Assembly: GCA_049340005.1 (NCBI GenBank)
Contig: JBMPIY010000002.1
DNA length: 64,000 nucleotides
Strand: one strand, 5' to 3'
DNA from: CAXBDP01 sp963974465
GTDB taxonomy: Bacteria; Bacteroidota; Bacteroidia; Cytophagales; Cyclobacteriaceae
Part shown: one piece after another, positions 8,756 through 17,989 of the stretch
Position numbering within the stretch: position 1 is the first letter of the stretch
Layout of the letters: each line of letters starts with the position of its first letter
Notes under the pieces: generated by a model
The model's database searches: none
Told to the model about the DNA's origin: nothing
Seen by the model: only the letters and a program-made list of their open reading frames with translations
Program-made: the position numbers and the translations under genes

Positions 8756-10102
8756 ATGTTCAATAAAATATTAATAGCAAACAGAGGCGAAATTGCTCTC
8801 AGGATAATTCGTACCTGCAGAGAAATGGGAATAAAGACTGTTGCAGTATATTCAACAGTCGATAAAGAAAGCCTTCACGTACGATTTGCCGACGAGGCAG
8901 TTTGCATAGGCCCAGCTCCAAGTAAGCTCTCCTACTTAAATATACCTCACATTATCGCTGCAGCAGAAATCACCAATGCAGATGCAATTCATCCAGGCTA
9001 TGGTTTCCTTTCGGAAAATGCCGACTTCTCTAGAATTTGTGCCGAATCGGGTATCAAATTCATAGGTGCAAGTGCAGAGATGATTGATAAAATGGGTGAT
9101 AAAGCCACTGCAAAAGCTACCATGCATGCAGCTGGTGTACCTACTATTCCAGGTTCTGATGGCATCCTTAGTTCTATGGAACAAGGAATCAAAATAGCCA
9201 ATGAAATGGGTTACCCGGTAATCCTGAAAGCAACAGCCGGAGGTGGTGGCCGTGGAATGCGTATTGTAAAAGAAGAAAAAGAATTCAAAAAAGCTTGGGA
9301 CGATGCACGCCAAGAATCCGGTGCTGCATTTGGCAATGATGGACTTTATCTGGAGAAATTCATCGAAGAACCTAAGCATATCGAAATCCAAGTAGTAGGC
9401 GATTCTACAGGCAGAGTGTGCCACCTTTCTGAGAGAGATTGCTCCATCCAAAGAAGACATCAGAAATTAGTTGAAGAAACACCTTCTCCAATAATGACAG
9501 ATGACTTAAGAAAAAGAATGGGTGAAGCTGCCATCAAAGGTGCTAGCTCAATCAAGTATGAAGGTGCTGGAACTATCGAGTTTTTGGTAGACAAAGACTT
9601 GAATTTCTACTTCATGGAAATGAATACGCGTATCCAGGTAGAGCATCCAATTACTGAAGAAGTTACCGATTTTGATTTGATCAAAGAACAAATTAAAGTA
9701 GCTGCTGGAATTCCAATCTCAGGTAAAAACTATACGCCTAAGTTGTATTCGATGGAATGCCGTATCAATGCGGAAGATCCAGGAAGAAACTTTATGCCAA
9801 GCCCAGGTAAAATCACCAACCTGCATTTACCAGGTGGACATGGTGTAAGAGTTGATAGCCATGTATACGCTGGCTATACCATTCCACCAAACTACGATTC
9901 CATGATTGCCAAACTTATTGTTTCGGGACAATCGCGGGAGGAAGTACTGGTAAGAATGAAGAGAGCATTACAGGAATTTGTAATTGAAGGAGTAAAAACT
10001 ACCATTCCTTTCCATATCAAATTAATGGATGATCCTCAATTCAAAGCTGGAAAATTCACCACAAAATTCTTAGAAAGCTTTGATTTCTCCGACTTAAAAT
10101 AA
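8756..10102 (+). CDS. accC: Acetyl-CoA carboxylase, biotin carboxylase subunit
   Basis: AccC carboxylates the biotin on AccB with bicarbonate and ATP. At 448 residues it has the normal three parts: an N-terminal pre-ATP-grasp domain (FNKILIANRGEIALRI), an ATP-grasp core with the glycine-rich KATAGGGGRGMRIV loop and the catalytic FMEMNTRIQVEHPITEEV stretch, and the C-terminal domain. The gene ends in a strong terminator, closing the cluster that starts near 4847. An octamer copy at 9934-9941 encodes SREE. Confidence 0.97.
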   Translation: MFNKILIANRGEIALRIIRTCREMGIKTVAVYSTVDKESLHVRFADEAVCIGPAPSKLSYLNIPHIIAAAEITNADAIHPGYGFLSENADFSRICAESGIKFIGASAEMIDKMGDKATAKATMHAAGVPTIPGSDGILSSMEQGIKIANEMGYPVILKATAGGGGRGMRIVKEEKEFKKAWDDARQESGAAFGNDGLYLEKFIEEPKHIEIQVVGDSTGRVCHLSERDCSIQRRHQKLVEETPSPIMTDDLRKRMGEAAIKGASSIKYEGAGTIEFLVDKDLNFYFMEMNTRIQVEHPITEEVTDFDLIKEQIKVAAGIPISGKNYTPKLYSMECRINAEDPGRNFMPSPGKITNLHLPGGHGVRVDSHVYAGYTIPPNYDSMIAKLIVSGQSREEVLVRMKRALQEFVIEGVKTTIPFHIKLMDDPQFKAGKFTTKFLESFDFSDLK

Positions 10103-10107
10103 ATTAA

Positions 10108-10133
10108 AAAACCGCAGAAGCGGTTTTTTTTTT
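10108..10133 (+). terminator. Intrinsic terminator after accC
   Basis: AACCGC and GCGGTT form a perfect stem around AGAA and are followed by nine T residues. It lies 7 bases after the accC stop. Confidence 0.9.
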
Positions 10134-10245
10134 GCTTTATGATAAAATTTCTAAAAACCGTTTACTCCAATCATACGTAAAATTCTTGCAGATTCGTTAT
10201 TAACTGTCTTCGCTCGCACCATGAAAAATTGAAGACCTGTTTACC

Positions 10246-13200
10246 ATGAAGATTACTGGAAGAATAATAAAATATTCACTTGCCTTTATTTTTATCTTGG
10301 CTTCATTCAGCCAAAGTCAAGCTCAGTACTTTGGGCAAAATAGAATTAAAAATAAGCGGCTTGATTTCTCTGTTACTCAAACGCCAAATTTCGAAATATA
10401 TCATTACCTACAAAATGATGAGGTACTGAGAAAACTCATAAACGATACTGAGAGATGGTATCAAATGCACCAAATAGTATTGAAGGATACATTCAATACT
10501 TTGAACCCAGTAATTTTTTACAACAATCACGCTGATTTCCAGCAAACAAATACCATTTTTGGAGACATTGGCGTAGGCACTGGTGGCGTAACTGAAGGCT
10601 TGAAAAATCGAGTGGTTATGCCAATAAATGAATCAAATCACCAGACTGATCATGTGCTTGGGCATGAATTGGTGCATGCTTTCCAATATCACTTGCTACG
10701 AACTGGAGATTCCACAAGTCTCAACAATATTCGAAACCTCCCGCTTTGGATGGTGGAAGGAATGGCGGAATACATGTCAATTGGCTATTTGGACAGCCAC
10801 ACAGCCATGTGGATGCGCGATAGTTATCAAAATGATGACCTTCCCACTTTGGAGCAATTAACCACAAACGGTAAATATTTTCCTTATCGGTACGGCCAGG
10901 CTTTTTGGGCTTATGTTACTGGCATTTGGGGCGACCAAATCATCGAGCCTTTATTTACCACTACTGCAAAATACGGATACGAAAAAGCCATACCGATGGT
11001 ATTAGGATATGAAGCAGATGTCCTTTCTAATATGTGGAGAACTAACCTAAAGGAATTTTATGGTGATTTCTGGGAAGGAATAGATACAGTAGCTGCCGGA
11101 AAAAATATTCTCAATGCCAACAATTCAGGTACTATGAATATATCGCCAGCTATAAGTCCTAATGGCAAAATGGTAGCCTTTCTTTCAGAAAAAAATATCT
11201 TTTCCATAGACCTTTTTCTAGCAAATGCAGAAACTGGGAAGATTATCAAAAAGCTATATAGCACTAGCAGAAATGGCCATATTGATGATTTGAACTTTTT
11301 AGAATCAGCCGGTACTTGGTCGCCAAATAGCGATCAATTCGCCTTTACTGCATTTAGCGGTGGTAAAAATAAGTTGATCGTGGTAGATGCAAACCATCCG
11401 AATAAGACTGAAACTTATGATTTGGAAGGACTCGATGCATTCAGCAATCCAGCTTGGTCGCCAGATGCTAAGCAAATCGCTGTTACGGGATTAGTAAATG
11501 GCCAATCTGATATTTTTCTTTTTGACATTACAACGCAACGGGTAAAGCAAATCACCAACGATAAGTACTCCTATCTACAGCCCAATTGGTCGCCCGATGG
11601 AAACCAACTAATCATGGCTACTGAAAGAAACCAAAATGGAACCTCTTCTCGTGGTTACAATATTCTTATTTACGATTTGAATACTGGTAATGATAATTTC
11701 ATCGATATATTCGAAGGTGCTGAAAACTTGAATCCGATTTTTGCACCCGACGGAAATTCAATCTATTTTTTGAGCAATAGAGATGGGTTTAGGAATCTTT
11801 ACAATTACAATTTAAAAACAGAGGAGCTAAACCAACTCACTAGATATTTCACTGGCATAAGCGGAATTACAGCTTTATCACCAGCAGTTAGTATCGCAAG
11901 GGATGAAAATAAGTTGAGTTATTCGCATTTCAACAATGGGCAATACACCATTTACACAGCTCAACCGGATGACTTTGTATATCAAATAGTTGACCCGAAA
12001 GATGTGACTTTTGATGCAGCCATCCTCCCGCCTTCTTTGAGAATGGGAAGAGATTTAGTTGTAACAAATCTGAAACAGCCGCAGCTGTTTTCTATTCCTA
12101 CTGATGATCAAATTGAGCATATTCCTTATGAAAAACGCTTCAAATTAGACCATATTAGTCAGCAAGCTGGCGCTGGTATATCTACCAATCGCTTGGGTGG
12201 AGGGCTAGCGGGAGGTGTCAATATGATTTTCAGTGATATGCTAGGTGACAATCAGTTATTTGGTGGCTTTGCAGTAAATGGCGAAGTGTATGACTTTGGA
12301 GGACAAATTGCATTTGTAAACCAAAAAAACAAGGTGAACTGGGGAGCATCGGTTTCTCATATTCCCTATCCTGCCTACAGAACCTATTGGCAGCAAGATA
12401 CCATTAGAGTGAATGGAGACACATTACAAGTAATGAATCTCGCTCAGGAAGTTTGGCGAACCTTCCAAGATCGAGCCGCTGCATTTGCGTATTTCCCAAT
12501 TTCTAAATCACTGCGATTCGAAGCTGGAGCGTCATTTTCCAGATACTCCTACCGAAGAGATAAATTCAATAATTACTTCCTTGATGGAAACCGTGTATTG
12601 CAAGACCGAGAAAAACTGCCTGCTCCAAATGGTTTTAATCTGCAACAAGTTGACGTAGCTTATGTTGGTGACAATTCTCAATTTGGGATTGCCTCACCAA
12701 TGAATGGATTTAGACATCGCTTCCAAGTAGAGAAGTACTTCGGTGGACTGGATTTTTATAGTCTTCTGGTTGATTACCGAAGGTATTTTTGGATAGACCC
12801 TTTCAATATCAGTTTCCGCGCATTGCATCAAAATAGAATTGGCAATGACGCTGCCAATGGAATACTTCCTCCTTTTGCTGTATTCTACCCAACCTTGGTT
12901 CGTGGCTACGGCTGGAACAATTTGTATTTGCTTGAACAGGGAGAATCAGGTTTTAATACTGATGACTTACTTGGCAGCAAAATGCTTGTTGGAAACATAG
13001 AAATCCGAATTCCATTTACAGGGCCTGAAAGATTGACGCCTATCAAATCTAAGTTTTTGTTTAGTGAGTTGACGCTCTTCTTGGATGGTGGCATGGCTTG
13101 GGGCAATTGGAATAATGAAAATCAATTTGAGCAATCGGTCTTCTCGCAGAGCTCATCCTTCGGTAAACGAAAACCTATTTTCAGTACTGGAGTGGCAATG

Positions 13201-13311
13201 CGTGTGAATGTGTTCAATGCCATGATTCTAGAGCCTTTCTACGCTATTCCACTTCAAGGCAAAGGTTTGAGTCGTGGCAGCTTCGGGCTGAACTTCACTC
13301 CCGGCTGGTAA
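10246..13311 (+). CDS. Secreted metalloprotease / beta-propeller / outer-membrane barrel fusion
   Basis: This 1021-residue envelope protein has three parts. Residues 1-27 are a signal peptide ending SQSQAQ. Residues of about 30-290 form a gluzincin-like peptidase domain with HELVH at 140-144 and a downstream PLWMVEGMAEYMS segment that offers the third, glutamate zinc ligand. Residues of about 295-590 hold repeated PD40/TolB-type propeller blades (recurring WSPDGNQL, SPDAKQIA, FAPDGNSIYFLSN). The last ~380 residues resemble a BamA/D15-type barrel, ending with MLVGNIEIRIPF and LFLDGGMAWG and a C-terminal aromatic (FTPGW). Such proteins are usually annotated from the propeller alone; the substrate and biological role are unknown to me. 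Three octamer copies lie in the gene. Confidence 0.75.
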   Translation: MKITGRIIKYSLAFIFILASFSQSQAQYFGQNRIKNKRLDFSVTQTPNFEIYHYLQNDEVLRKLINDTERWYQMHQIVLKDTFNTLNPVIFYNNHADFQQTNTIFGDIGVGTGGVTEGLKNRVVMPINESNHQTDHVLGHELVHAFQYHLLRTGDSTSLNNIRNLPLWMVEGMAEYMSIGYLDSHTAMWMRDSYQNDDLPTLEQLTTNGKYFPYRYGQAFWAYVTGIWGDQIIEPLFTTTAKYGYEKAIPMVLGYEADVLSNMWRTNLKEFYGDFWEGIDTVAAGKNILNANNSGTMNISPAISPNGKMVAFLSEKNIFSIDLFLANAETGKIIKKLYSTSRNGHIDDLNFLESAGTWSPNSDQFAFTAFSGGKNKLIVVDANHPNKTETYDLEGLDAFSNPAWSPDAKQIAVTGLVNGQSDIFLFDITTQRVKQITNDKYSYLQPNWSPDGNQLIMATERNQNGTSSRGYNILIYDLNTGNDNFIDIFEGAENLNPIFAPDGNSIYFLSNRDGFRNLYNYNLKTEELNQLTRYFTGISGITALSPAVSIARDENKLSYSHFNNGQYTIYTAQPDDFVYQIVDPKDVTFDAAILPPSLRMGRDLVVTNLKQPQLFSIPTDDQIEHIPYEKRFKLDHISQQAGAGISTNRLGGGLAGGVNMIFSDMLGDNQLFGGFAVNGEVYDFGGQIAFVNQKNKVNWGASVSHIPYPAYRTYWQQDTIRVNGDTLQVMNLAQEVWRTFQDRAAAFAYFPISKSLRFEAGASFSRYSYRRDKFNNYFLDGNRVLQDREKLPAPNGFNLQQVDVAYVGDNSQFGIASPMNGFRHRFQVEKYFGGLDFYSLLVDYRRYFWIDPFNISFRALHQNRIGNDAANGILPPFAVFYPTLVRGYGWNNLYLLEQGESGFNTDDLLGSKMLVGNIEIRIPFTGPERLTPIKSKFLFSELTLFLDGGMAWGNWNNENQFEQSVFSQSSSFGKRKPIFSTGVAMRVNVFNAMILEPFYAIPLQGKGLSRGSFGLNFTPGW

Positions 13312-13623
13312 TCAAACAAAATCCTTAGCGTCAGGATCGGTGGTGGCCTCTTTACCATTACTTCTCTCTTTTGATTACGATCAGTCGGATTGCAAATCCT
13401 CCTTATCTAAAGTTCCACATTACAAATGTCGAACAGTTTCTAATCTGCGCAAATCTGCGACATCTGCGGGCAAAATTTCTTGTTTTTAACCGCAATGAGC
13501 GCAGAATTTTATACAAAGTTCGCAAAGGGTTTAGTTTCTTCTCTGCAAACTTAGCGTCTTCCCTTGGCGGCCTCTGCGTTTAAGTTCTCCCTTTTTAGAA
13601 TTCAATCGGAAGTTTATTTGCTA
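13312..13623. other. Intergenic spacer with a dispersed repeat
   Basis: This 312-base spacer separates two converging genes. It is filled by degenerate runs of GCGCAAATCTGCG-like text, ending in the repeat described at 13530-13583. An open frame of 70 codons at 13371-13583 has no coding character. No terminator was recognised. Confidence 0.6.
13530..13583 (-). repeat. Dispersed intergenic repeat, copy A (minus orientation)
   Basis: Read on the minus strand it begins TTAAACGCAGAGG, contains CCAAGGGAAGACGC and ends GCAGAGAAGAAACTAAA. It aligns over its whole length with copies at 23736-23790 and 28102-28158. Confidence 0.75.
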
Positions 13624-14061
13624 TTAAAGCCTAAAGGAAACCGGCACCGTATATTCAAATGCTGCGGGCTCACCATTGTGCGTTCCTGCCTGCCATGGTT
13701 TAAGGTTTCTCACCACTCTCACAGCTTCTTGGTCTAGATTGAAATCAACACCGCTCTCTACACTTACATCTATCACTTTGGCGTTTTCGTCCACTACAAA
13801 TTTCACGAAAACTGTTCCTTGTTTGGACATTCTTCTGGAAATATCCGGGTATTTTATACTTCTTGAAATATCTCTAACCAAGCCTGGATAGCCTCTGTTG
13901 AATTCCGCTCCTGTTTCTACCACTAACTCAGTGCCTTTCAACTTGCCAGGTATTGGCTCAAAAACGATTTCTTCCTCTATTCCAAATAAGGCAGCACAAC
14001 TACTTAAAATCAAAGTAGATAATAGTAATGATACGACACCAGCAAAACGGCTTCTATTCAT
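13624..14061 (-). CDS. Lipoprotein with TonB C-terminal domain
   Basis: I start this 145-residue protein at the ATG complementary to 14059-14061, which gives a lipoprotein signal with the lipobox LSSC (Cys about 21). The longer frame would place 15 polar residues before it. The C-terminal ~85 residues are a TonB-type domain (VFVKFVVDENAKVIDVSVES, RNLKPWQAG and YTVPVSF). A usual TonB has an N-terminal membrane helix and a Pro-rich spacer; both are missing. It therefore looks like a lipid-anchored periplasmic TonB-CTD protein rather than a classical energy transducer. It overlaps the upstream DUF3109 gene by 8 bases. Confidence 0.8.
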   Translation of the reverse strand: MNRSRFAGVVSLLLSTLILSSCAALFGIEEEIVFEPIPGKLKGTELVVETGAEFNRGYPGLVRDISRSIKYPDISRRMSKQGTVFVKFVVDENAKVIDVSVESGVDFNLDQEAVRVVRNLKPWQAGTHNGEPAAFEYTVPVSFRL

Positions 14062-14635
14062 ATTGTTTTCGATTTTTCTTGGCAACTTCAGTTTCCAATT
14101 TAGCATACCATTCTTCTCCGTATTTTCTTACAAGCGCATCTTTCAAAAACTTATACACTGGCACCTGAAGCTTATTTCCCAGATCACAAGCTGCACTACA
14201 AATATGCCATCTATGATAATTGATAGCATCATATTGATCATATTTGGTTACTCTGATTGGGTAAAGCTGACAACTTATTGGTTTGCGATAATGGGTTTTT
14301 CCAGCCTTCCACGCTAGTTCAATACCGCATTGGAGCATTTTATATTTGTCGTACACCGCATAGGCACATTCCCTCCCGCCAATGGTCGGCGTGGTATAAT
14401 CTCCCTCAATGTCCTTCAAATATAGGCCTTGCTTTTTGATTTCTCTTTTGCCCTCCTCACTTAAGAATGGCTCTACATCATCGTAAATTTCTTCAAAAAT
14501 CTTTAACTCATCATCTTCTAGTGGTGCTCCGGAATCACCCTCCACACAGCATGCTCCTTTGCATTTTGCCAAGTCGCATACAAATGCCTGCTCCGCCACA
14601 TCATCGCTCAGTACCGTCTTATCTACAATTATCAT
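14054..14635 (-). CDS. DUF3109 cysteine-rich protein
   Basis: The 193-residue protein matches the DUF3109 family common in Bacteroidota, whose function is unknown. It is rich in cysteines arranged as in metal or Fe-S binding proteins: FVCDLAKCKGACC near residue 18, then GGRECAYAV, MLQCGIEL, ISCQLYPIR and HICSAACDLG. There is no signal peptide, so it is cytosolic. Its last bases overlap the TonB-domain lipoprotein. An octamer copy lies at 14372-14379. Confidence 0.85.
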   Translation of the reverse strand: MIIVDKTVLSDDVAEQAFVCDLAKCKGACCVEGDSGAPLEDDELKIFEEIYDDVEPFLSEEGKREIKKQGLYLKDIEGDYTTPTIGGRECAYAVYDKYKMLQCGIELAWKAGKTHYRKPISCQLYPIRVTKYDQYDAINYHRWHICSAACDLGNKLQVPVYKFLKDALVRKYGEEWYAKLETEVAKKNRKQYE

Positions 14636-14721
14636 TTCTAAATATTTGATACAAAATTACGATAATACCGCTTGGTATCGCAATCTTCTAAATTAAAGAA
14701 TCTACGGCAATCAAATTTGTT

Positions 14722-14729
14722 TAATTTTG
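14722..14729 (+). promoter_or_regulatory. -7 promoter element (TAATTTTG) for the glycosyltransferase pair
   Basis: TAATTTTG fits TAnnTTTG exactly and ends 6 bases before the ATG at 14736. The mRNA would have almost no 5' leader. No convincing -33 box was found. Confidence 0.4.
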
Positions 14730-14735
14730 TAGCCT

Positions 14736-15509
14736 ATGTCCCAAGCTGTAAAACTATCGGCTGTAATTATCACCTACAATGAAGAGCGGAATATCGAGCG
14801 ATGTTTGGCTTCATTGCAGGGCGTGGTGGATGAAATTGTGGTGCTGGATTCCAACTCTACGGATAGCACCAAAGATATTTGTCTTCAATACAATGTCGCC
14901 TTTCATTCGCAGGCATTTGTAGGGCATATAGAGCAAAAAAATAAGGCGGTTTCATTAGCAAAATACGATCATGTACTGGCCTTGGATGCAGATGAGGCCT
15001 TGTCGGATGAATTGAAAAAATCCATCATCGCAGCCAAGAATAATTGGCAAAATGACGGCTGGAGAATGAACCGACTCACAAACTATTGCGGGAGGTGGAT
15101 TCGCCACGGCAGCTGGTATCCCGATACCAAAACGAGGCTCTGGGATAGACGAAAAGGCCAATGGGGAGGAATGAATCCGCACGACCAAGTGACATTAGCT
15201 GATGGCAGCTCCCTCGCCAAATTGAATGGAGATTTGCTGCATTACTCCTATTATACTGCGCGAGAACATGTAGAGCGCTCCGAAAAATATGCATTTATCG
15301 CAGCAGGAGCGATGGCCAAATTGGGTAAAAAAGCTTCCATCTGGCAAATTATCTTTAGTCCAAGCTATCGGTTTTGGCGAGATTACTTATTGAAAGTCGG
15401 ATTCAAAGATGGCTTCGAAGGTTTTTTTATAGCCACTATCAGCGGATACAGCACATTTCTGAAATACGGCTACCGTTATCTTCATCAGCAAGGCAAGCAA
15501 CAATTATAA
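14736..15509 (+). CDS. Glycosyltransferase family 2, WaaE/KdtX-like
   Basis: The 257-residue protein is a GT-A fold glycosyltransferase. VIITYNEERNIERCL is the nucleotide-sugar binding N-terminus, VVLDSNSTDSTKDIC follows, and ALDADEAL is the metal-binding DxD-type motif. The WIRHGSWYPDTKTRLWDR segment and overall length match the lipopolysaccharide core transferases of the WaaE/KdtX group. It is followed one base later by a polytopic GT39-like enzyme, so the pair probably glycosylates LPS or another lipid-linked glycan. The acceptor is unknown. Confidence 0.88.
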   Translation: MSQAVKLSAVIITYNEERNIERCLASLQGVVDEIVVLDSNSTDSTKDICLQYNVAFHSQAFVGHIEQKNKAVSLAKYDHVLALDADEALSDELKKSIIAAKNNWQNDGWRMNRLTNYCGRWIRHGSWYPDTKTRLWDRRKGQWGGMNPHDQVTLADGSSLAKLNGDLLHYSYYTAREHVERSEKYAFIAAGAMAKLGKKASIWQIIFSPSYRFWRDYLLKVGFKDGFEGFFIATISGYSTFLKYGYRYLHQQGKQQL

Positions 15510-15510
15510 T

Positions 15511-17199
15511 ATGGCAAAACTAGCTCCACAGGAAATTACCGTTATGGATCAACCTTGGTTCAAATATGCTATTTATGGACTAACTGCCTTATTGTATTTC
15601 ACCAATTTCGGCACCAATGCTATTTGGACACCCAATGAGAGTTTCTATGCAGAGGCCGTCAGAGAAATGTTTGAGAGTGGTAATTACTTGGAATTCTTTT
15701 ACAATTATGAACCACGATTCAACAAACCTCCGCTTACCTATTGGCTTATTGCAAGTTCAGTTATACTATTTGGGCTCAACGAATGGGCCATTCGCTTGCC
15801 GATAGTCCTGCTCGCTTATCTCACCAATTTTGCAGCCGCAGGAATTGCAGGCAGATTATACGGCCCAAAAGCCAGCTTATGGACTTTTATTACCATGGCC
15901 TTTTCCTTTCAATTTGTAGGGAATAAGCAATATGCCTCACCTGAAACGCCGCTTACTTTCTTTTTTACATTATGTATGTTGCTTTTTGTAATCGCATGGC
16001 AAAGCCGTAATAAATGGTGGTTGTTTTTAGCTTTTGTTACCCTCGGATTTACAGTCCTTGTAAAAGGCTATCCATATTTTATCGTGATAGGTGCTATTAT
16101 CACATTATTTGTGCTTTTTTATCAAAACTGGCAAATCAAAAACGCTTGGAAGGAGCTACGGTTTTTCATCCACATTCCGGGTATTCTTATCAGTTTGTTA
16201 ATCGGACTGAGCTGGATTATTTATATGAATTCTGCATACGGAGAGGCTTTTCAAGAAGTACTCAATGCCGAAACAATCAATAGAGCTGTAGGAAAAAAGC
16301 CTTTTTCATGGGAAGATCCATTCTTTTATCCTGCCGTAATTTCTTGGAGTTTCTTGCCATATTCCTTGGCCTTTTATTTGGCTCTTATCCTGATCGTAAG
16401 GAGAAAAAAATGGCGGGAGGAGTTGGCCTTACCACTAGCTTGGTTTTTTGCTATGCTACTTATTTTCACCATAAGCAGTGGGAAAATACCGACCTATTTT
16501 ATTCAAGCGCATCCTGCAATGGCAATAATGGTTGCTTGGGTTTTTGTAAATCCTGATATACTGCCTAATCGTAAGTGGAAAATTGCTTGGAATGTGAGCT
16601 TACTGTTTCCAGCTATCCTACTTTTTGCGAGTGGAATTGCATTAGTCATTTACCTTGACTTAAGTCGCAATTGGTTAGAAATACCTTTAGTAATTGCGCT
16701 ACTTATTGGCTGGCTTAGTTATAGAGCTGGGAAAGAAAACACCATCCGCTTAATTCCATTTATGTGTGTTTTTGTACCGCTATTTATTTTCAGTTTAGCA
16801 GTATTGCCTCAACTAGAAAAGTACAGACCCTACAAGGAGATCGGTACGATTATAAACCAAACCGTTCCTTCCGCCTCCACGCCTATTTTTATGCAAGATC
16901 GCATCCTGCATAATTTGCCCTTTTATGCCAAAAGGAAAATGATCCGCGATGCGAGTAAGGAGGAATTAGTAAATAGCTATAATACAGCAGGTGAATTACT
17001 TGCTTTAGTAAAAACAGACACTTGGCAAGCAATGGGCAGCCCAGAGCCCTTATGGAATGGCTACATCTATGAAAAAACCTCCGAAAGCCGTTTTGCTATT
17101 TTTGTAAGAGCCCACATTCAAGCCGAGCAAGGTAATATGGACGCTTTTGAGATGTATTATTTGGTATATAGTGAAGCAAATAAAGCTGACCTCAAATAA
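15511..17199 (+). CDS. GT39/ArnT-type polytopic glycosyltransferase
   Basis: The 562-residue protein has about 11-12 hydrophobic helices. Near its N-terminus it carries TPNESFYAEAVREMFESG followed by FNKPPLTYWL, the hallmark of the ArnT/PMT family, in which an acidic residue of the first periplasmic loop is catalytic and polyprenyl-phosphate sugars are donors. A soluble C-terminal tail of about 120 residues follows the last helix. It lies directly behind the GT2 gene, suggesting shared work on a lipid-linked glycan. The sugar transferred cannot be told from sequence. An octamer copy is at 16413-16420. Confidence 0.88.
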   Translation: MAKLAPQEITVMDQPWFKYAIYGLTALLYFTNFGTNAIWTPNESFYAEAVREMFESGNYLEFFYNYEPRFNKPPLTYWLIASSVILFGLNEWAIRLPIVLLAYLTNFAAAGIAGRLYGPKASLWTFITMAFSFQFVGNKQYASPETPLTFFFTLCMLLFVIAWQSRNKWWLFLAFVTLGFTVLVKGYPYFIVIGAIITLFVLFYQNWQIKNAWKELRFFIHIPGILISLLIGLSWIIYMNSAYGEAFQEVLNAETINRAVGKKPFSWEDPFFYPAVISWSFLPYSLAFYLALILIVRRKKWREELALPLAWFFAMLLIFTISSGKIPTYFIQAHPAMAIMVAWVFVNPDILPNRKWKIAWNVSLLFPAILLFASGIALVIYLDLSRNWLEIPLVIALLIGWLSYRAGKENTIRLIPFMCVFVPLFIFSLAVLPQLEKYRPYKEIGTIINQTVPSASTPIFMQDRILHNLPFYAKRKMIRDASKEELVNSYNTAGELLALVKTDTWQAMGSPEPLWNGYIYEKTSESRFAIFVRAHIQAEQGNMDAFEMYYLVYSEANKADLK

Positions 17200-17213
17200 G
17201 CATACAGCTTTTT
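17182..17213 (+). terminator. Possible weak terminator at the end of the GT39 gene
   Basis: AAAGCTG (17182-17188) pairs with CAGCTTT (17205-17211) across a 16-base loop and runs into five T residues; the stop codon lies in the loop. The long loop makes it weak. Confidence 0.35.
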
Positions 17214-17366
17214 AATTTTGTTCATTCAAATCTTTTAGATAATAAAATTTCAATCAAACGAAATTTTTCTAAATGTCACAATTTAAAGTAATGCAAAGCC
17301 ACATTGACTAATAAATAATTGCCCAAGCATATTTTCAATTCTATATTTATTGAAAATACATAAACC

Positions 17367-17948
17367 ATGAAAAATCTATTATTTGTGCTTGGGCTCTTCT
17401 TAGTTTTAAGCTCATGTCAACAGCAGCAAACCTATCAAATCGGCAAAATTGAAACTCGACTTGGCGAGGTATATATTTGGCTACATGAAGGCACTCCCAA
17501 TCACAATCAAAGCTTTATCGACCTAGCAAGTCAAGGATATTGGGATTCGCTTACTTTCAATAGGGTAATCCCAAACTTTGTCGCTCAAGGTGGCTGTCCG
17601 GATACCGAAGAAGGTTTTGGAGATTCTCCCTACTTGCTCGAACCAGAATTTGTAGATAGCCTTACTCACGTCTACGGAGCTGTAGGAGCTGGCCGAGATG
17701 ATAATCCAGATAAGCTATCCGCAGCCTGCCAATTCTATATTGTGCAAAACAAAGATGGTGTGCATCGATTGGATGGTGACTATACCATTTTTGGGCAGGT
17801 GATTAAGGGAATGGACATCATTGATGCGATTGTAGCAGTAGATCGCGATAGAAGTAATAGACCCATCGAAGACATCAAATTGAATGTATCGGTGGTGGAA
17901 ATGACTGCTGAGGATTTAGCAGCAATAGGCTACAAATTGCCATATTAA
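17367..17948 (+). CDS. Cyclophilin-type peptidyl-prolyl isomerase lipoprotein
   Basis: The 193-residue protein begins with a lipoprotein signal (lipobox VLSSC, Cys about 17), so it is a lipid-anchored envelope isomerase. The cyclophilin core is clear: LTFNRVIPNFVAQGGCP with the catalytic Arg, CQFYIVQNKDGVHRLDGDYT and FGQVIKGMDIIDAI. It would help fold periplasmic or outer-membrane proteins. The following gene, gcvT, has its own promoter. Confidence 0.92.
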   Translation: MKNLLFVLGLFLVLSSCQQQQTYQIGKIETRLGEVYIWLHEGTPNHNQSFIDLASQGYWDSLTFNRVIPNFVAQGGCPDTEEGFGDSPYLLEPEFVDSLTHVYGAVGAGRDDNPDKLSAACQFYIVQNKDGVHRLDGDYTIFGQVIKGMDIIDAIVAVDRDRSNRPIEDIKLNVSVVEMTAEDLAAIGYKLPY

Positions 17949-17957
17949 TTCCAATTA

Positions 17958-17989
17958 TTTGCCGAATCCACCTCCCGCTTTTACCTTTG
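17958..17989 (+). promoter_or_regulatory. Promoter of gcvT (TTTG-N20-TACCTTTG) with an octamer in the spacer
   Basis: TTTG at 17958-17961 and TACCTTTG at 17982-17989 are separated by 20 bases, close to the Bacteroidota -33/-7 consensus. The ATG of gcvT is 19 bases further on. The spacer contains CCTCCCGC (17971-17978), one of only two intergenic copies of the dispersed octamer. Confidence 0.65.

Noticed and set aside
8936..9460. Antisense open frame of 174 codons within accC
   Set aside because: It is a shadow of the conserved accC coding sequence, and accC has all its motifs in the sense frame.
13371..13583. Open frame of 70 codons between the barrel protein and the TonB-domain gene
   Set aside because: It runs through a dispersed intergenic repeat and has no coding character or neighbour logic.
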